Notes: generated by a model not told the origin, from the sequence alone. A DNA stretch of 64,000 bases from Massilia frigida (GCF_011682175.1 NZ_WHJG01000002.1:1-64000); one strand, 5' to 3'; positions 49,969-59,264 are shown, counted from the stretch's first letter. Numbers and translations are program-made.

Positions 49969-51219
49969 TCAGGCCACCAGCTCGTTCACCCAGCCGAAGG
50001 CGTCCATCTCGATCTCGCGCATGGCCTTGGCACTGAGGCCGAGGGCCTTGAGCGACCTGGCCAGTTCCGGGCCGCGCCTGGGGTTTTCCAGCAGCTCGAC
50101 CACGCGCAGCATGTCGCCCAGCACGCCTTCGCGCTCCAGCAGGGCGGCCCGCACTTCGTCGGCCACCACCACGGTCCCGAGAACATCCTGCGTCGACATC
50201 GAAAACAGCGCATCCATCAGCGACATGATGCCCACCGTAAAACCGGTCTCGGCGCTGGCGCCCTGCACTTTCTGCGTCATCAACTCCATCAGCTTGCCGC
50301 GCGTGGTGGCCATCTGCAGCAGCGGCGAATTCAATTCGACCGCCGCCCCCGGCTTGGCGTACAGCAGGATTTGCAGCCAGCGCTGCAATTGCTGGCGTCC
50401 CAGCACGTACAGCGCCTCGGTCAGCGAATCGATGCGTTCGCGCACGCCGGCCGCCGGCGTGTTGACCAGCCGCAGCAGGTTCAGGCTGATCAGGGGATCG
50501 CGCTTGACCGCGCGCTCGATCTCGGCATTGTCGGCGTCCGAATTGATCAGGTCGAGCAGGCGCAGGATGACCAGTTCCGAGGGCGCGATTTTCTTGCCGC
50601 TCAAAATCGCCGGGCGCGCGAAATAATAGCCCTGGAAAAACTCGAAGCCGAGCGCCATGCAGGCCTCGAATTCCTCGACCGTCTCGACCTTTTCGGCCAG
50701 CAGCTTCTTGTTGCGTCCGTCCAGGGCCGCCACCAGCGCCGGCAAGTCGCCCGCCGGCACGGCCTGCACATCGATCTTGATGATGTCGACCAGGTCGAGC
50801 AGCTTGCGCACGTCCTCCGACTGGTCGATGACATCGTCGAGGGCGAACTTGAAGCCGAACTCCTTCAGTTCGCGCACGCGCGCGATCACGGCCGGCGTGG
50901 CCTGCACGGTTTCCAGGATTTCGAGAATCACCTTGTCGTGCGGCAGGAAGCGCACGAAGTCGCTCATGAGGACGATTTCGTCGACATTCACGAACGCCAG
51001 GCGCTCGCCGACCACCTTGGCCATGCCGAGCTGGGACGCGTGCGAGATCACCGCCGCCGTGGCGGCAGCGTGATCGGTCACATTCGCGTCGCCACCCCCT
51101 GCGCTGCGAAACAAGAGTTCAAAGGCAACCAGTCGCTGGTTGCGTCCGAGAATAGGCTGGCGTGCGAGGAAAAAATCGTCGGATGGCAGCGCCAGCTCGG
51201 CCACGGTATCAATAGGCAT
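49969..51219 (-). CDS. EAL-HDOD (YuxH-type) signalling protein
   Basis: A 416-residue cytoplasmic protein. Residues about 15-210 are an EAL-like domain (FFLARQPILGRNQRLVAFEL, VILEILETV, FKFALDDVID), and residues about 215-405 a HDOD domain. The EAL motif itself is altered (FELLFR) and the DDFG loop is DDVID, so c-di-GMP hydrolysis is unlikely. YuxH-type proteins act in motility or type IV pilus regulation in related bacteria. Confidence 0.85.
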   Translation of the reverse strand: MPIDTVAELALPSDDFFLARQPILGRNQRLVAFELLFRSAGGGDANVTDHAAATAAVISHASQLGMAKVVGERLAFVNVDEIVLMSDFVRFLPHDKVILEILETVQATPAVIARVRELKEFGFKFALDDVIDQSEDVRKLLDLVDIIKIDVQAVPAGDLPALVAALDGRNKKLLAEKVETVEEFEACMALGFEFFQGYYFARPAILSGKKIAPSELVILRLLDLINSDADNAEIERAVKRDPLISLNLLRLVNTPAAGVRERIDSLTEALYVLGRQQLQRWLQILLYAKPGAAVELNSPLLQMATTRGKLMELMTQKVQGASAETGFTVGIMSLMDALFSMSTQDVLGTVVVADEVRAALLEREGVLGDMLRVVELLENPRRGPELARSLKALGLSAKAMREIEMDAFGWVNELVA

Positions 51220-51286
51220 GGGAAATCCGGAAATCAGGGGCGCCGGCTGCGGCGCCTCCTGCGATGACTATACTACGGCGCCACGC

Positions 51287-52582
51287 CTAGGGACGGCGCG
51301 GGCCGCTGTTGCGCGGGCCGGTGGGACGGGCGCTGGACCCGCCTTCGGTGGGACGGCCGCTCTTGCCGGCAGCGCCGGTGGGACGAGCGCTCTTGCCGGC
51401 CACGCCGGTGGCAGCGCCGGCAGGACGGCCGCTCTTGCCGGCCACGCCGGTGGCAGCGCCGGCAGGACGGCCGCTCTTGCCGGCCAGGCCGACGGCAGAG
51501 CCGGCCGAACCTGCGCCAGGGCGCTTGACGGCCGGCGCACGCGGGGCGCCGCCAGCCTGGCCGGGCGTGCCGGCTGGCGCTTGCCCGGGCAGGCGCAGGC
51601 TGCCGGTACCGGCGGTCGGGCTGGCCTTGCGGGCGTTACCGACCGGCATGCGCACAGCCCCGTTGGCGCCGGTGCGGGCGCTGGCGGTACCGGTCACCTG
51701 GGTGCCTTTTTCGATCACGTAGGTGGCGTCGGCATTCTTGCCCAGCACTTGCACCAGGTAAGGCATGACCTGGCGCAAGGTCGGCTCCAGGGTGTACGGC
51801 GGGTTGATGATGAACATGCCGCTGCTGTGCAGGCCGAAGCCATCCGGACCCGGGGTGGTGATGGTCAGGGTGACGTTCAGCCATTCCTTGGCCGCCAGGC
51901 GCTTGAGCTTGTCGGCGAACTGGCGCGATTCCATGCGCTGCAGCACCGGATACCAGATCGCGTAAATGCCGGACGGGAAGCGCACCAGCGCATCGTCGAG
52001 CGCGTCGCGCACCTTGCGGTAATCCTGCTTGTCTTCGTACGGCGGGTCGATCAGGACCAGCGCGCGGCGCGATGGCGGCGGCAGCAGGGTCTTGAGGGCG
52101 TGAAAACCGTCGCCGCGTTCGATCAGCACACGGCGGCCGCGCGCGCTCGGGCGCTCACCCTGCGCTGCCGCGTGCGCTTCGACCTTGCGGAAATTATCGG
52201 CCAGGATCTTGCTGTCGGCCGGATGCAGCTCGAACAGGCGCAGCTTGTCGTGCTCGCGCATGACCTTGTCGGCGCAGTACGGCGAACCCGGGTAATAGCG
52301 CATCTTGCCGCTCGGATTGAGTTCCTTGATCAGCTTGACGTAGTCGGCCAGTGGCTTGGGCAAGTCATTGCGCTCCCACAGCGGGCCGATGCCGGTTTCG
52401 TATTCGGCGTTCTTGGACGCGTAACCGCCATCGAGCGCATACACGCCGGCACCGGAGTGGGTGTCGATATAGGTGTAGGCCGTGTCTTTCTGATTCATGT
52501 ACTCGTGCAGCTGAATCTGCACGAAATGCTTCAGGACGTCGGCGTGATTACCCGCGTGAAAGGCGTGGCGGTAGCTCAACAT
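51287..52582 (-). CDS. rlmJ: 23S rRNA (adenine2030-N6)-methyltransferase with an added repeat-rich tail
   Basis: 431 residues against about 280 for E. coli RlmJ. The first 285 residues are RlmJ: MLSYRHAFHAGNHADVLKH at the start, IDTHSGAGVY for SAM binding and the catalytic LIDPPYED. The last about 145 residues are Gly/Ala/Pro/Arg-rich with two perfect AGKSGRPAGAATGV repeats and further variants, basic and probably disordered. Such a tail could help RNA binding. ATG 52582 fits the RlmJ start; the frame is open 231 bp further but is unlikely to be translated. Confidence 0.92.
   Translation of the reverse strand: MLSYRHAFHAGNHADVLKHFVQIQLHEYMNQKDTAYTYIDTHSGAGVYALDGGYASKNAEYETGIGPLWERNDLPKPLADYVKLIKELNPSGKMRYYPGSPYCADKVMREHDKLRLFELHPADSKILADNFRKVEAHAAAQGERPSARGRRVLIERGDGFHALKTLLPPPSRRALVLIDPPYEDKQDYRKVRDALDDALVRFPSGIYAIWYPVLQRMESRQFADKLKRLAAKEWLNVTLTITTPGPDGFGLHSSGMFIINPPYTLEPTLRQVMPYLVQVLGKNADATYVIEKGTQVTGTASARTGANGAVRMPVGNARKASPTAGTGSLRLPGQAPAGTPGQAGGAPRAPAVKRPGAGSAGSAVGLAGKSGRPAGAATGVAGKSGRPAGAATGVAGKSARPTGAAGKSGRPTEGGSSARPTGPRNSGPRRP
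51345..51495. repeat. 42-bp in-frame repeats at the 3' end of rlmJ
   Basis: Two near-perfect 42-bp copies encode 14 residues each (AGKSGRPAGAATGV), flanked by shorter variants (AGKSARPTGA, AGKSGRPTEGG). Multiples of three keep the frame. Confidence 0.85.
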
Positions 52583-52665
52583 AGCTTGGGTATTCCATAA
52601 AAAAGGGGGATCTGAGCCGCCATTATCCTCTATAAAGACGGTTCGGACGCAAAAAGCGCGTAAAT

Positions 52666-52731
52666 GCACAACGCCCTCCCCCTTGGCCGCGCACCCTGGA
52701 CCAGGGGCGGACAAGGGGGAAGGCGCTGTGC
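52666..52731. terminator. Long imperfect hairpin between aceA and rlmJ
   Basis: The arms GCACAACGCCCTCCCCCTTG (52666-52685) and CAAGGGGGAAGGCGCTGTGC (52712-52731) pair with three mismatches, and CCCTGG/CCAGGG forms an inner stem. It lies 89 bp past the aceA stop. No strong T run follows, so it could be a terminator, an mRNA stabiliser or a REP-like element. Confidence 0.6.
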
Positions 52732-52819
52732 GTTTCCACCCGTGGGGGCGCGGGATGGCCCGTCTCCAGGCCATCCCGCTGGCGGCGCCCCTTGTGGAAG
52801 CGCCGCGGATCAATAGCGT

Positions 52820-54118
52820 TTAAGCTACTTTCTTTTCGTCGAAGAATTGTTCATCTTCGGTCGAACCATGCAGCGCGGTGGTCGAGCTCTGGTTTTGCTG
52901 GATGGTCTGGGTGACGGCGTCAAAATAGCCGGTACCGACTTCGCGCTGGTGCTTGACGGCCGTGAAGCCCTTGTCGGCGGCGGCGAATTCGGCTTCCTGC
53001 AGTTCCACGAAGGCCGACATCTGACGGCGCGCATAGCCGTGCGCCAGGTTGAACATGCCGTAGTTCAGGGCATGGAAGCCGGCCAGGGTGATGAACTGGA
53101 ACTTGTAACCCATGGCGCCGAGTTCTTTCTGGAACTTGGCAATGGTGGCATCGTCCAGGTTCTTTTTCCAGTTGAACGATGGCGAGCAGTTGTAAGCGAG
53201 CATCTTGCCTGGGAACTTGGCGTGCACGGCGTCGGCGAACTGCTTGGCGAAGGCCAGGTCCGGCTTGCCGGTTTCGCACCAGACCAGGTCGGCGAACGGC
53301 GCGTAGGCGATGGCGCGCGAAATGGCTTGCTCGATGCCCGGACGGACTTTGTAGAAGCCTTCGACGGTGCGCTCGCCGGTGCAGAATTCGCGGTCGTTAT
53401 CATCCACGTCGGACGTCAGCAGGTCGGCCGCTTCGGCGTCGGTACGGGCGATCACCAGGGTCGAGGTGCCCATCACGTCGGCCGCCAGGCGCGCTGCGGT
53501 CAGCTTTTCGACCGCTTCACGGGTTGGCACCAGCACTTTGCCGCCCATGTGGCCGCATTTCTTGACCGACGCCAGCTGATCTTCGAAGTGAACGCCGGCG
53601 GCGCCCGCGTCGATCATCGACTTCATCAGTTCGTAGGCGTTCAGGACGCCGCCGAAACCGGCTTCCGCATCGGCGATGATCGGTGCGAAGTAATCGATGT
53701 CATCCTTGCCTTCGGACCACTGGATCTGGTCGGCGCGCTGGAAGGTGTTGTTGATGCGGCGCACGACCAGCGGCACCGAGTTGGCCGGATACAGCGATTG
53801 GTCGGGGTACATTTCGCCAGCGACGTTGGCGTCGCCTGCGACTTGCCAGCCGGACAGGTAGATGGCTTTCAGGCCAGCCTTGACCTGCTGCATGGCCTGG
53901 TTGCCGGTCATGGCGCCGAGCGCATTGACGAAAGGCTCGTTATTCACCAAATCCCACAATTTTTCCGCGCCGCGCTTGGCCAGGGTGTGCTCGATCTTGA
54001 GCGAGCCGCGCAGACGCACCACGTCGGCTGCGGTGTAGTTACGTACAACGCCCTTCCAGCGAGGGTTGGTGTCCCAATCTTTTTGCAGGTCTGCTACTTG
54101 CTGTTCACGAGTTGCCAT
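52820..54118 (-). CDS. aceA: Isocitrate lyase
   Basis: A 432-residue glyoxylate-shunt enzyme that splits isocitrate to glyoxylate and succinate. The catalytic Cys motif [10 protein letters not shown] is intact, and [20 protein letters not shown] and [13 protein letters not shown] are family segments. It allows growth on acetate or fatty acids. The gene stands alone with a long, AT-rich upstream region that should hold its promoter. Confidence 0.97.
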   Translation of the reverse strand: MATREQQVADLQKDWDTNPRWKGVVRNYTAADVVRLRGSLKIEHTLAKRGAEKLWDLVNNEPFVNALGAMTGNQAMQQVKAGLKAIYLSGWQVAGDANVAGEMYPDQSLYPANSVPLVVRRINNTFQRADQIQWSEGKDDIDYFAPIIADAEAGFGGVLNAYELMKSMIDAGAAGVHFEDQLASVKKCGHMGGKVLVPTREAVEKLTAARLAADVMGTSTLVIARTDAEAADLLTSDVDDNDREFCTGERTVEGFYKVRPGIEQAISRAIAYAPFADLVWCETGKPDLAFAKQFADAVHAKFPGKMLAYNCSPSFNWKKNLDDATIAKFQKELGAMGYKFQFITLAGFHALNYGMFNLAHGYARRQMSAFVELQEAEFAAADKGFTAVKHQREVGTGYFDAVTQTIQQNQSSTTALHGSTEDEQFFDEKKVA

Positions 54119-54662
54119 GGTGTTCTCCTAATTGAAGCCGAGTTAAGAAACGAAATGCCTTAGACAAATCATAGACCGTTTTGCGCGCTGCAACAACACT
54201 CTTATATAAGACATATAACTAAATTAAATTCGCTTTAAATCAACAACTTGAAAATCAAATCCCGCGATGCGAAATGAAATTTCTCTAAATGGAAGCGGCC
54301 GGGCGCGCTTTATTGCGGCACCGTTTTGCATTGTGAAATGGCATGCGCGCCTGATGAAATCGCCGGGCCACGGACCGCCCGCGATGGGCGCACCCCAGGC
54401 GACGCGCTAGGCGACGCGCTAGGCGGCGCGCTAGGCGACGCGCCAGGCGACGCCCGCGACGGGTTTCCACGACGACAACAATAGGGCGCCAGAGTGTTGC
54501 AGCGAAGACACACGCACGGGCAATTCTCACGAAAAACAACGAGAATCCGCCTAAAACACATGCCTTTCGTAAAGCCCGGTATAATAATGTGCTTACGGGC
54601 AACCCTGCATCACTGCTGTCGTAATCCGCCCCCACCTCTCCCAACAGATTGCGGCGCGGGCC
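54119..54662. other. Long intergenic region upstream of aceA
   Basis: 544 bp. The first about 150 bp next to aceA are AT-rich (ATATAAGACATATAACTAAATT and similar pieces) and probably carry the aceA promoter. A 12-bp tandem repeat lies at 54399-54454. Further right is a TATAAT (54580-54585) in the correct orientation for the plus-strand genes, but I found no well-spaced minus-35 box. No gene is supported. Confidence 0.45.
54399..54454. repeat. 12-bp tandem repeat upstream of aceA
   Basis: Four to five copies of GCGACGCGCTAG: two perfect, then GCGGCGCGCTAG, GCGACGCGCCAG and a partial GCGACGCC. The same unit length (12 bp) appears at 36691 and 36889 with different sequences. Confidence 0.85.
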
Positions 54663-54860
54663 ATGACAGACAGTGCAATCCTACCAACCAACACCTCCGA
54701 AATATCGATCTCGCCGCACGGCAGAACGAGCGAGATGGTTGCCAAATATGAAAAGTCCGGCGCCCTGTTGAGTGCCGGCCCAGCCATCGGTATCTTGATG
54801 TCCGATGCGCTGGACGATCTGCCACGTCAAGCAGACCTACATTACGAATGCACCTCATGA
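54663..54860 (+). CDS. Small ORF coupled to the Cache-HAMP gene
   Basis: 65 codons starting MTDSAILPTNTSEISI. It has no membrane helix or known motif that I can identify. Support comes from the join with the next gene: its TGA (54858-54860) overlaps an ATG (54857-54859) as ATGA, the hallmark of translational coupling. The ribosome site is weak. A TATAAT at 54580-54585 is suitably placed as a minus-10 box. It may be a genuine small protein or a leader peptide; I cannot assign a function. Confidence 0.4.
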   Translation: MTDSAILPTNTSEISISPHGRTSEMVAKYEKSGALLSAGPAIGILMSDALDDLPRQADLHYECTS

Positions 54861-55933
54861 ACTCAAAATTTAATCTTAATATTTTCCACAAAGTACTCAT
54901 TACCTTGCTCGCGGTCACGCTCATTCCGCTTTGCACCTTGTGGTACATGAGCAACCGCGCGGCGCAGCGCGAGTTGACCGAGAATGTGTCGACCAACCTG
55001 GTCTCGACCATGAACACGGTCGCCACCGGCATCAACGCCTGGGATGACACCAACCTGCGCGCGATGACCCAGACCACCCGTCTGAAAGACATGATCTCGA
55101 TGAAGGCCGAGCTGCAAAATCCGATCCTGGCCACCACCGGCGCGACCTACGAATGGTCGTACCTGATGTTTACGATCTTGCCGGACGGCACCAACGTCGG
55201 CCGCAATGACGGCGGCGCCCTGACCCCGTACGGCGACCGCGGCTACTTCCAGCAAGTGATCAAGGGCCAGCCAGTGGGCCGCCAGGTCGTGATCGGCAAA
55301 ACCAGCGGCAAGCCGGCGCTGATCCTGGCCACCCCGATCCGCAACGCCGACGCCTCCCTGGTCGGCGTGCTGGCCATGTCGATGTACCTGACCGACATTT
55401 CCAAGATCGTGACCGATACCCGCATCGGCGACACCGGCCGCGCCATCCTGCTCGACGCCAGCCACAAGGTGATCGCCCATGGCGATGCCTCCAAGGTGCG
55501 TACCGCGCTGCAAGATTTCAAAGCCTACCCGGCACTCACGGTGACCGGCATCGCCGATGCCCCGACCGTATACACCACGGAAGACCGCAAAGTGATCGGT
55601 TTCATGCGCAAACTGCCACAGGGCTGGACTTTGCTGATCGAACAAGATTACGATGAAGCATTCGCAACAATGAACAAGATGGAACGCGAAGCGCGCATCC
55701 TGATCGCCGTCACCATGGCGCTGGTCATCGGCGTGGCGATTTTCCTCGGCAAGGCACTGACCAGCCCGATCAACGAACTGACCGCGATTGCCCGTCAGCT
55801 CAGCAACGGCGAACTGCAAGTCAATATCCCGCAAACGGCCCGCGGCGATGAAATCGGCTCGCTGGCCCGTGCCATTGATCGTCTCGGCGTCAGCATCCAG
55901 CTGGCAATGGATCGCCTGCGTAAGAAGGTTTGA
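54857..55933 (+). CDS. Membrane sensor with dCache and HAMP domains but no output domain
   Basis: 358 residues from ATG 54857 (54848 is also possible). It has an N-terminal membrane helix (KVLITLLAVTLIPLCTLWYM), a large periplasmic dCache ligand-binding part with [20 protein letters not shown] and VGVLAMSMYLTDIS, a second helix (ILIAVTMALVIGVAIFLG), and a HAMP domain (SPINELTAIARQLSNGELQV). It then ends; no kinase, GGDEF or chemoreceptor tail. It likely signals by contact with another protein. The next gene starts 21 bp later. Confidence 0.85.
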   Translation: MNSKFNLNIFHKVLITLLAVTLIPLCTLWYMSNRAAQRELTENVSTNLVSTMNTVATGINAWDDTNLRAMTQTTRLKDMISMKAELQNPILATTGATYEWSYLMFTILPDGTNVGRNDGGALTPYGDRGYFQQVIKGQPVGRQVVIGKTSGKPALILATPIRNADASLVGVLAMSMYLTDISKIVTDTRIGDTGRAILLDASHKVIAHGDASKVRTALQDFKAYPALTVTGIADAPTVYTTEDRKVIGFMRKLPQGWTLLIEQDYDEAFATMNKMEREARILIAVTMALVIGVAIFLGKALTSPINELTAIARQLSNGELQVNIPQTARGDEIGSLARAIDRLGVSIQLAMDRLRKKV

Positions 55934-55954
55934 TACGGATGAGGGGTTACTAAT

Positions 55955-56545
55955 ATGTCACAGTCGGATTTCATTCCGTTTATCGATGTGGTCGACCAGA
56001 TCGCCAGCTTTTGCTCGCAACGGGTCACCGGGACGGCGTTGCTGATCAGCGACGACAACCGCATGGCCCAGGTCCACCTGCAAGGCGGCAAGATCGTCTT
56101 CATCCTGTGCCGCGGCCGCCGCGGCCGCGATGGGCTGGCGATCATGCGCACCATGCAGAATGCGCGCCTGACCCTGGACAAGGCCGGCATCGTCAATGCT
56201 GACGGACTGGACTGGCCGACCGAGATCGTGCTGGGCTACCTCGACGGCACCCTGGACGACTTGCCTGGCAGCGGCGTACTGGGCGGTGCAGCAGCGCGCC
56301 CTGCCGCCGCCGCGCCGCGTCCTGCCGCCACGCCCGGCCTCACGGCCGACATCAAGACCACCTTGCAAAAGTGCCTGGTGAAGTATGTCGGACCGATGGC
56401 CGAAATCGTCTGCAGCGACCATTTCGATGGCGCCACCGATGTGCGCGCCGTGGTCATGGCCCTGTCCAAGGAAATTCCGAACGAGGACCAGGCCGCCAAG
56501 TTCAAGATCGACGTCGCCAAGGCGCTCGACATGCCCGCGTTCTAA
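55955..56545 (+). CDS. DUF4388-like protein, partner of the Cache-HAMP sensor
   Basis: 196 residues. The N-terminal 100 residues fit the DUF4388/PATAN-like group (GTALLISDDNRMAQVHLQGG, KIVFILCRGRRGRDGL), and a Pro/Ala-rich linker leads to a C-terminal domain with LQKCLVKYVGPMAEIVCSDH, similar to the DUF8082-type segment found in signalling proteins. It lies 21 bp after the sensor gene. The pair may form a signalling module. No catalytic motif is seen. Confidence 0.6.
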   Translation: MSQSDFIPFIDVVDQIASFCSQRVTGTALLISDDNRMAQVHLQGGKIVFILCRGRRGRDGLAIMRTMQNARLTLDKAGIVNADGLDWPTEIVLGYLDGTLDDLPGSGVLGGAAARPAAAAPRPAATPGLTADIKTTLQKCLVKYVGPMAEIVCSDHFDGATDVRAVVMALSKEIPNEDQAAKFKIDVAKALDMPAF

Positions 56546-56611
56546 GCAACACTGCGCGCGGCGGCCAAGCCGCCGCGCGCAGTGTTGTTGCGCTCCTCCT
56601 TCGCGCCCGCC

Positions 56612-57106
56612 TCAGGCCAGCTTCTGCTGCGCCACCACGATGCCATCGGCATCGGCATACAACCAATCCCCCGGCTGCACCGCCACCCCGCTGACGCAGA
56701 TGCGCACATTGCGTTCGCCCGCGCCCAGCTTGCTGCTTTTGCGCGGATGGGTACCGAGCGCGCGCACGCCGATGGCGCAGGCATTGATTTCGTCACTGTC
56801 GCGCACGCAGCCATCGACCACGATCCCGCTCCAGCCATTGTTCTGCGCCAGCAGCGCCAGTTGGCCGCCGACCAGCGCGCGCCGCAGGCTGGCGCCGCCA
56901 TCGATGACCAGCACATTGCCATTGCCCGGCGCTTCGAGGGTGGCGCGCACCAGGGCATTGTCTTCGAACACCTTGAGGGTGGTGACGCTGCCGCAAAAGC
57001 GCAGCTGCCGCCCGTAATGCGTAAACAGGGGCGGCAGCACGGCCAGGCGGCCGTCTTCCAGCAGTTCGGGGTGGTCGTCGCACAGGTCGGTGGTGGCAAA
57101 GCTCAT
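56612..57106 (-). CDS. rraA: RraA-family protein
   Basis: 164 residues. The sequence TDLCDDHPELLEDGRLAVLP near the start, VLVIDGGASLRRALVGGQLA, and GIVVDGCVRDSDEINA with the G-x-x-R-D pattern are typical of RraA, which inhibits RNase E or acts as a 4-hydroxy-4-methyl-2-oxoglutarate/oxaloacetate aldolase. ATG 57106 is consistent with family N-termini; the upstream open frame is not. The sequence alone does not choose between the two functions. Confidence 0.9.
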   Translation of the reverse strand: MSFATTDLCDDHPELLEDGRLAVLPPLFTHYGRQLRFCGSVTTLKVFEDNALVRATLEAPGNGNVLVIDGGASLRRALVGGQLALLAQNNGWSGIVVDGCVRDSDEINACAIGVRALGTHPRKSSKLGAGERNVRICVSGVAVQPGDWLYADADGIVVAQQKLA

Positions 57107-57326
57107 GTCGGTTCGCTCGCAAAAGAGTGGAAATGAGAATGATTTTAAGCCATCGGCGCGCCACGCTCCCCTGCCGTGGCTCCGACCGTGGCGGCGGCGT
57201 TCCGGTTCCCGTCCCGGCAAGGCATTCGCGGCGCGCGTGATGTGCCACAAGCGCGCTGCAAACAGGACAGATGGGCAAGCGCCGCGGCGCGATAATCGAC
57301 CCCTCTTTCTCGACAAGGGGGCATGC

Positions 57327-58286
57327 ATGCTCAGCACGCTGTCACAGTTCCGGCGCCTGTGGGACATCGTCACCGCCATCGCCAAATTGCCGCACGCCCA
57401 ACTGCAGTTCGACCCGGCCCTGGCGCCCGCCGAGGTGAGCGCCGCCTACCGCAACTTCACACGGCGCCACCCGCGCTACCGCATCATCGGCCACAAGACC
57501 ATTGGCGCGGCCCTGGTCGACATCGACCAGTTCGCCACGCCCGAGGAATACCGCGCATCGATCGGCGAACGCAACTGGGGCGGCCATTTCGCGCGCCGCG
57601 CCCAGGCGCGCGGCTACCGCTTCGCCAGCATCGAGCGCAACCGCTACGCCGACGATATCCATGCCATCAACCAGTCGATGCCCGAGCGCCAGGGCCGGCC
57701 CATGGCCGCCAGCTACCAGGACCGCAGCGCGCATTACACCGACCACGCGCACTACCGCTATTACGGCGTGCTCGACAAGTCCGGCAAGCTGATGGCGTAT
57801 TGCGAACTGGGTATCTACGGCAATTTTGCGCTGTTCTCGCGCCTGCTCGGCTACCGCAACAATGACGGCATCATGCACTTCATGATCGTCGAAATCGTCA
57901 GCATGCTGATCGCCGAACGCGGCCTGCGCTATGCCATGTACGACACCTGGTTCGGCGCGTCCGAAGGCTTGCGGCGCTTCAAGACCATCCTCGGCTTCAA
58001 GCCGTACCGGGTGCGCTACGCCCTGCTTCCGGCCGAGCGCCTGTACCCGGCAGGCTCAGGCCTGCTTGAGCTGCGGCGCGCGGCTGCTGCCGCCGACGGT
58101 CAGGGCGGTCCCGATCGCCAGCACCTGGAACAGGGCGATGCAGCCGAATACCCAGGCCGGGTGGCCGCCATCCATCATGGTGCCGAACAGGAGCGGGCCG
58201 AGCGCCAGGCCACTGTCGAGGCCCGAATACACGATGCCGAACACGCGTCCGGTCGAGTTCTTCGGCGCCGCGGCGCGGATCAGTAA
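57327..58286 (+). CDS. GNAT-like acetyltransferase-type protein with a read-on tail
   Basis: 320 codons. The first about 240 residues form a plausible alpha-beta protein with acetyltransferase-like segments (YYGVLDKSGKLMAYCELGIY, IVEIVSMLIAERGLRYAMYD, FKTILGFKPYRVRYALL). The family is uncertain. The last about 77 codons overlap the 3' end of the convergent MFS gene and look like its antisense, with no conserved character, so the original stop may have been lost. ATG 57327 has AAGGGGG 7 bp upstream. Confidence 0.6.
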   Translation: MLSTLSQFRRLWDIVTAIAKLPHAQLQFDPALAPAEVSAAYRNFTRRHPRYRIIGHKTIGAALVDIDQFATPEEYRASIGERNWGGHFARRAQARGYRFASIERNRYADDIHAINQSMPERQGRPMAASYQDRSAHYTDHAHYRYYGVLDKSGKLMAYCELGIYGNFALFSRLLGYRNNDGIMHFMIVEIVSMLIAERGLRYAMYDTWFGASEGLRRFKTILGFKPYRVRYALLPAERLYPAGSGLLELRRAAAAADGQGGPDRQHLEQGDAAEYPGRVAAIHHGAEQERAERQATVEARIHDAEHASGRVLRRRGADQ

Positions 58287-59264
58287 ATCGCGCGAGGGAC
58301 CGGCGACGCCGGCCGCCAGGCCGATGCCGCCCATCAGCACCACCGCCATCCAGCCCGGCACCACGGCCGCGCCGACCAGCAGCGCCATCAGCGCGGCGCA
58401 GATGAAGGACAGGGCGATCGTGCGGTCGTGGCGCTGGGCGCGCGCGGCCAGGAAGCCGCCCAGCACCATGCCGCCGGCCGAGGCCAGCATGTAGGCGGTG
58501 TAAGCGGTGGTGGCCGATGCCAGCGAAATGCCGTACAGCGCTACCAGGCTGGCCGAGGAAAAGCTCTGGATGCCGCCCAACGCGATGGCGGTCAGGAAAA
58601 AGAAGCCAAAGCTCATCCAGACAGCCGGCAGCTTCATGAAGGCGAACGAACTATCCTGCGCCACCCCGGCCGCCTGCACCGGAGCCGGATCGGCATGCAG
58701 ATGGGCGCGCTGGGCGAACAGCAGCGCCAGCGTGGCGAAGGGAATGGCGGACGCGGACAGCAGCGCCACGCGCCAGCCGGCCAGCGCGGCGATGCCGGCC
58801 AAAAACGCGGGCGCAGCCGCCCAGCCCAGGTTGCCGCTGATGCCGTGCAGCGAAAAGGCGTGGGCGATGCGGGCGCGGCTGACGCGCTGGTTCAGCAAGG
58901 TATAGTCGGCCGGATGGAATACGGCATTGCCCAGGCCGGCCAGCATGGAACCGGCCGCCAGCATGGCATAGGTGTGCGCGCCGGCCAGCACCAGGGCCGC
59001 CGTGCCGAGCAGCGCCAGCCCGCAAAACAGGACCCGGCGCGCGCCGACCCGGTCCACCACGAAGCCGGACAAGGCCTGGCCGACGCCGGAGACGACGAAG
59101 AACATGGTCATCAGCAAGCCGAGCTGGGCGTACGACAGATCGAAGGCGGGTTTCAGCCACGGAAACAGGGCCGCCAGGATCAGGTGATAAAAGTGCGATA
59201 CGCCGTGAGCCAGGGAAACAAGTCCGATGACGCGCGCATCCTCGCGCAGGGTAGGTGTGTTCAT
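58056..59264 (-). CDS. MFS transporter, fosmidomycin-resistance (Fsr-like) type
   Basis: About 402 residues with roughly 12 membrane helices. The loop 2-3 segment GFVVDRVGARRVLFCGLALL is the MFS motif A. GHSISGNLGW-like HGISGNLGWAAAPAFLAG and the general layout resemble fosmidomycin-resistance exporters. The substrate is unknown. ATG 59264 has AAGGA 7 bp upstream. The AraC-type gene starts divergently 95 bp away and may regulate it. The last 231 bp overlap the convergent acetyltransferase-like gene. Confidence 0.8.
   Translation of the reverse strand: MNTPTLREDARVIGLVSLAHGVSHFYHLILAALFPWLKPAFDLSYAQLGLLMTMFFVVSGVGQALSGFVVDRVGARRVLFCGLALLGTAALVLAGAHTYAMLAAGSMLAGLGNAVFHPADYTLLNQRVSRARIAHAFSLHGISGNLGWAAAPAFLAGIAALAGWRVALLSASAIPFATLALLFAQRAHLHADPAPVQAAGVAQDSSFAFMKLPAVWMSFGFFFLTAIALGGIQSFSSASLVALYGISLASATTAYTAYMLASAGGMVLGGFLAARAQRHDRTIALSFICAALMALLVGAAVVPGWMAVVLMGGIGLAAGVAGPSRDLLIRAAAPKNSTGRVFGIVYSGLDSGLALGPLLFGTMMDGGHPAWVFGCIALFQVLAIGTALTVGGSSRAPQLKQA

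Noticed and set aside
54580-54585. TATAAT as a full sigma-70 promoter for the Cache-HAMP unit
   Set aside because: The minus-10 box is good but no minus-35 box at 16-18 bp was seen, so it is only mentioned as a candidate.
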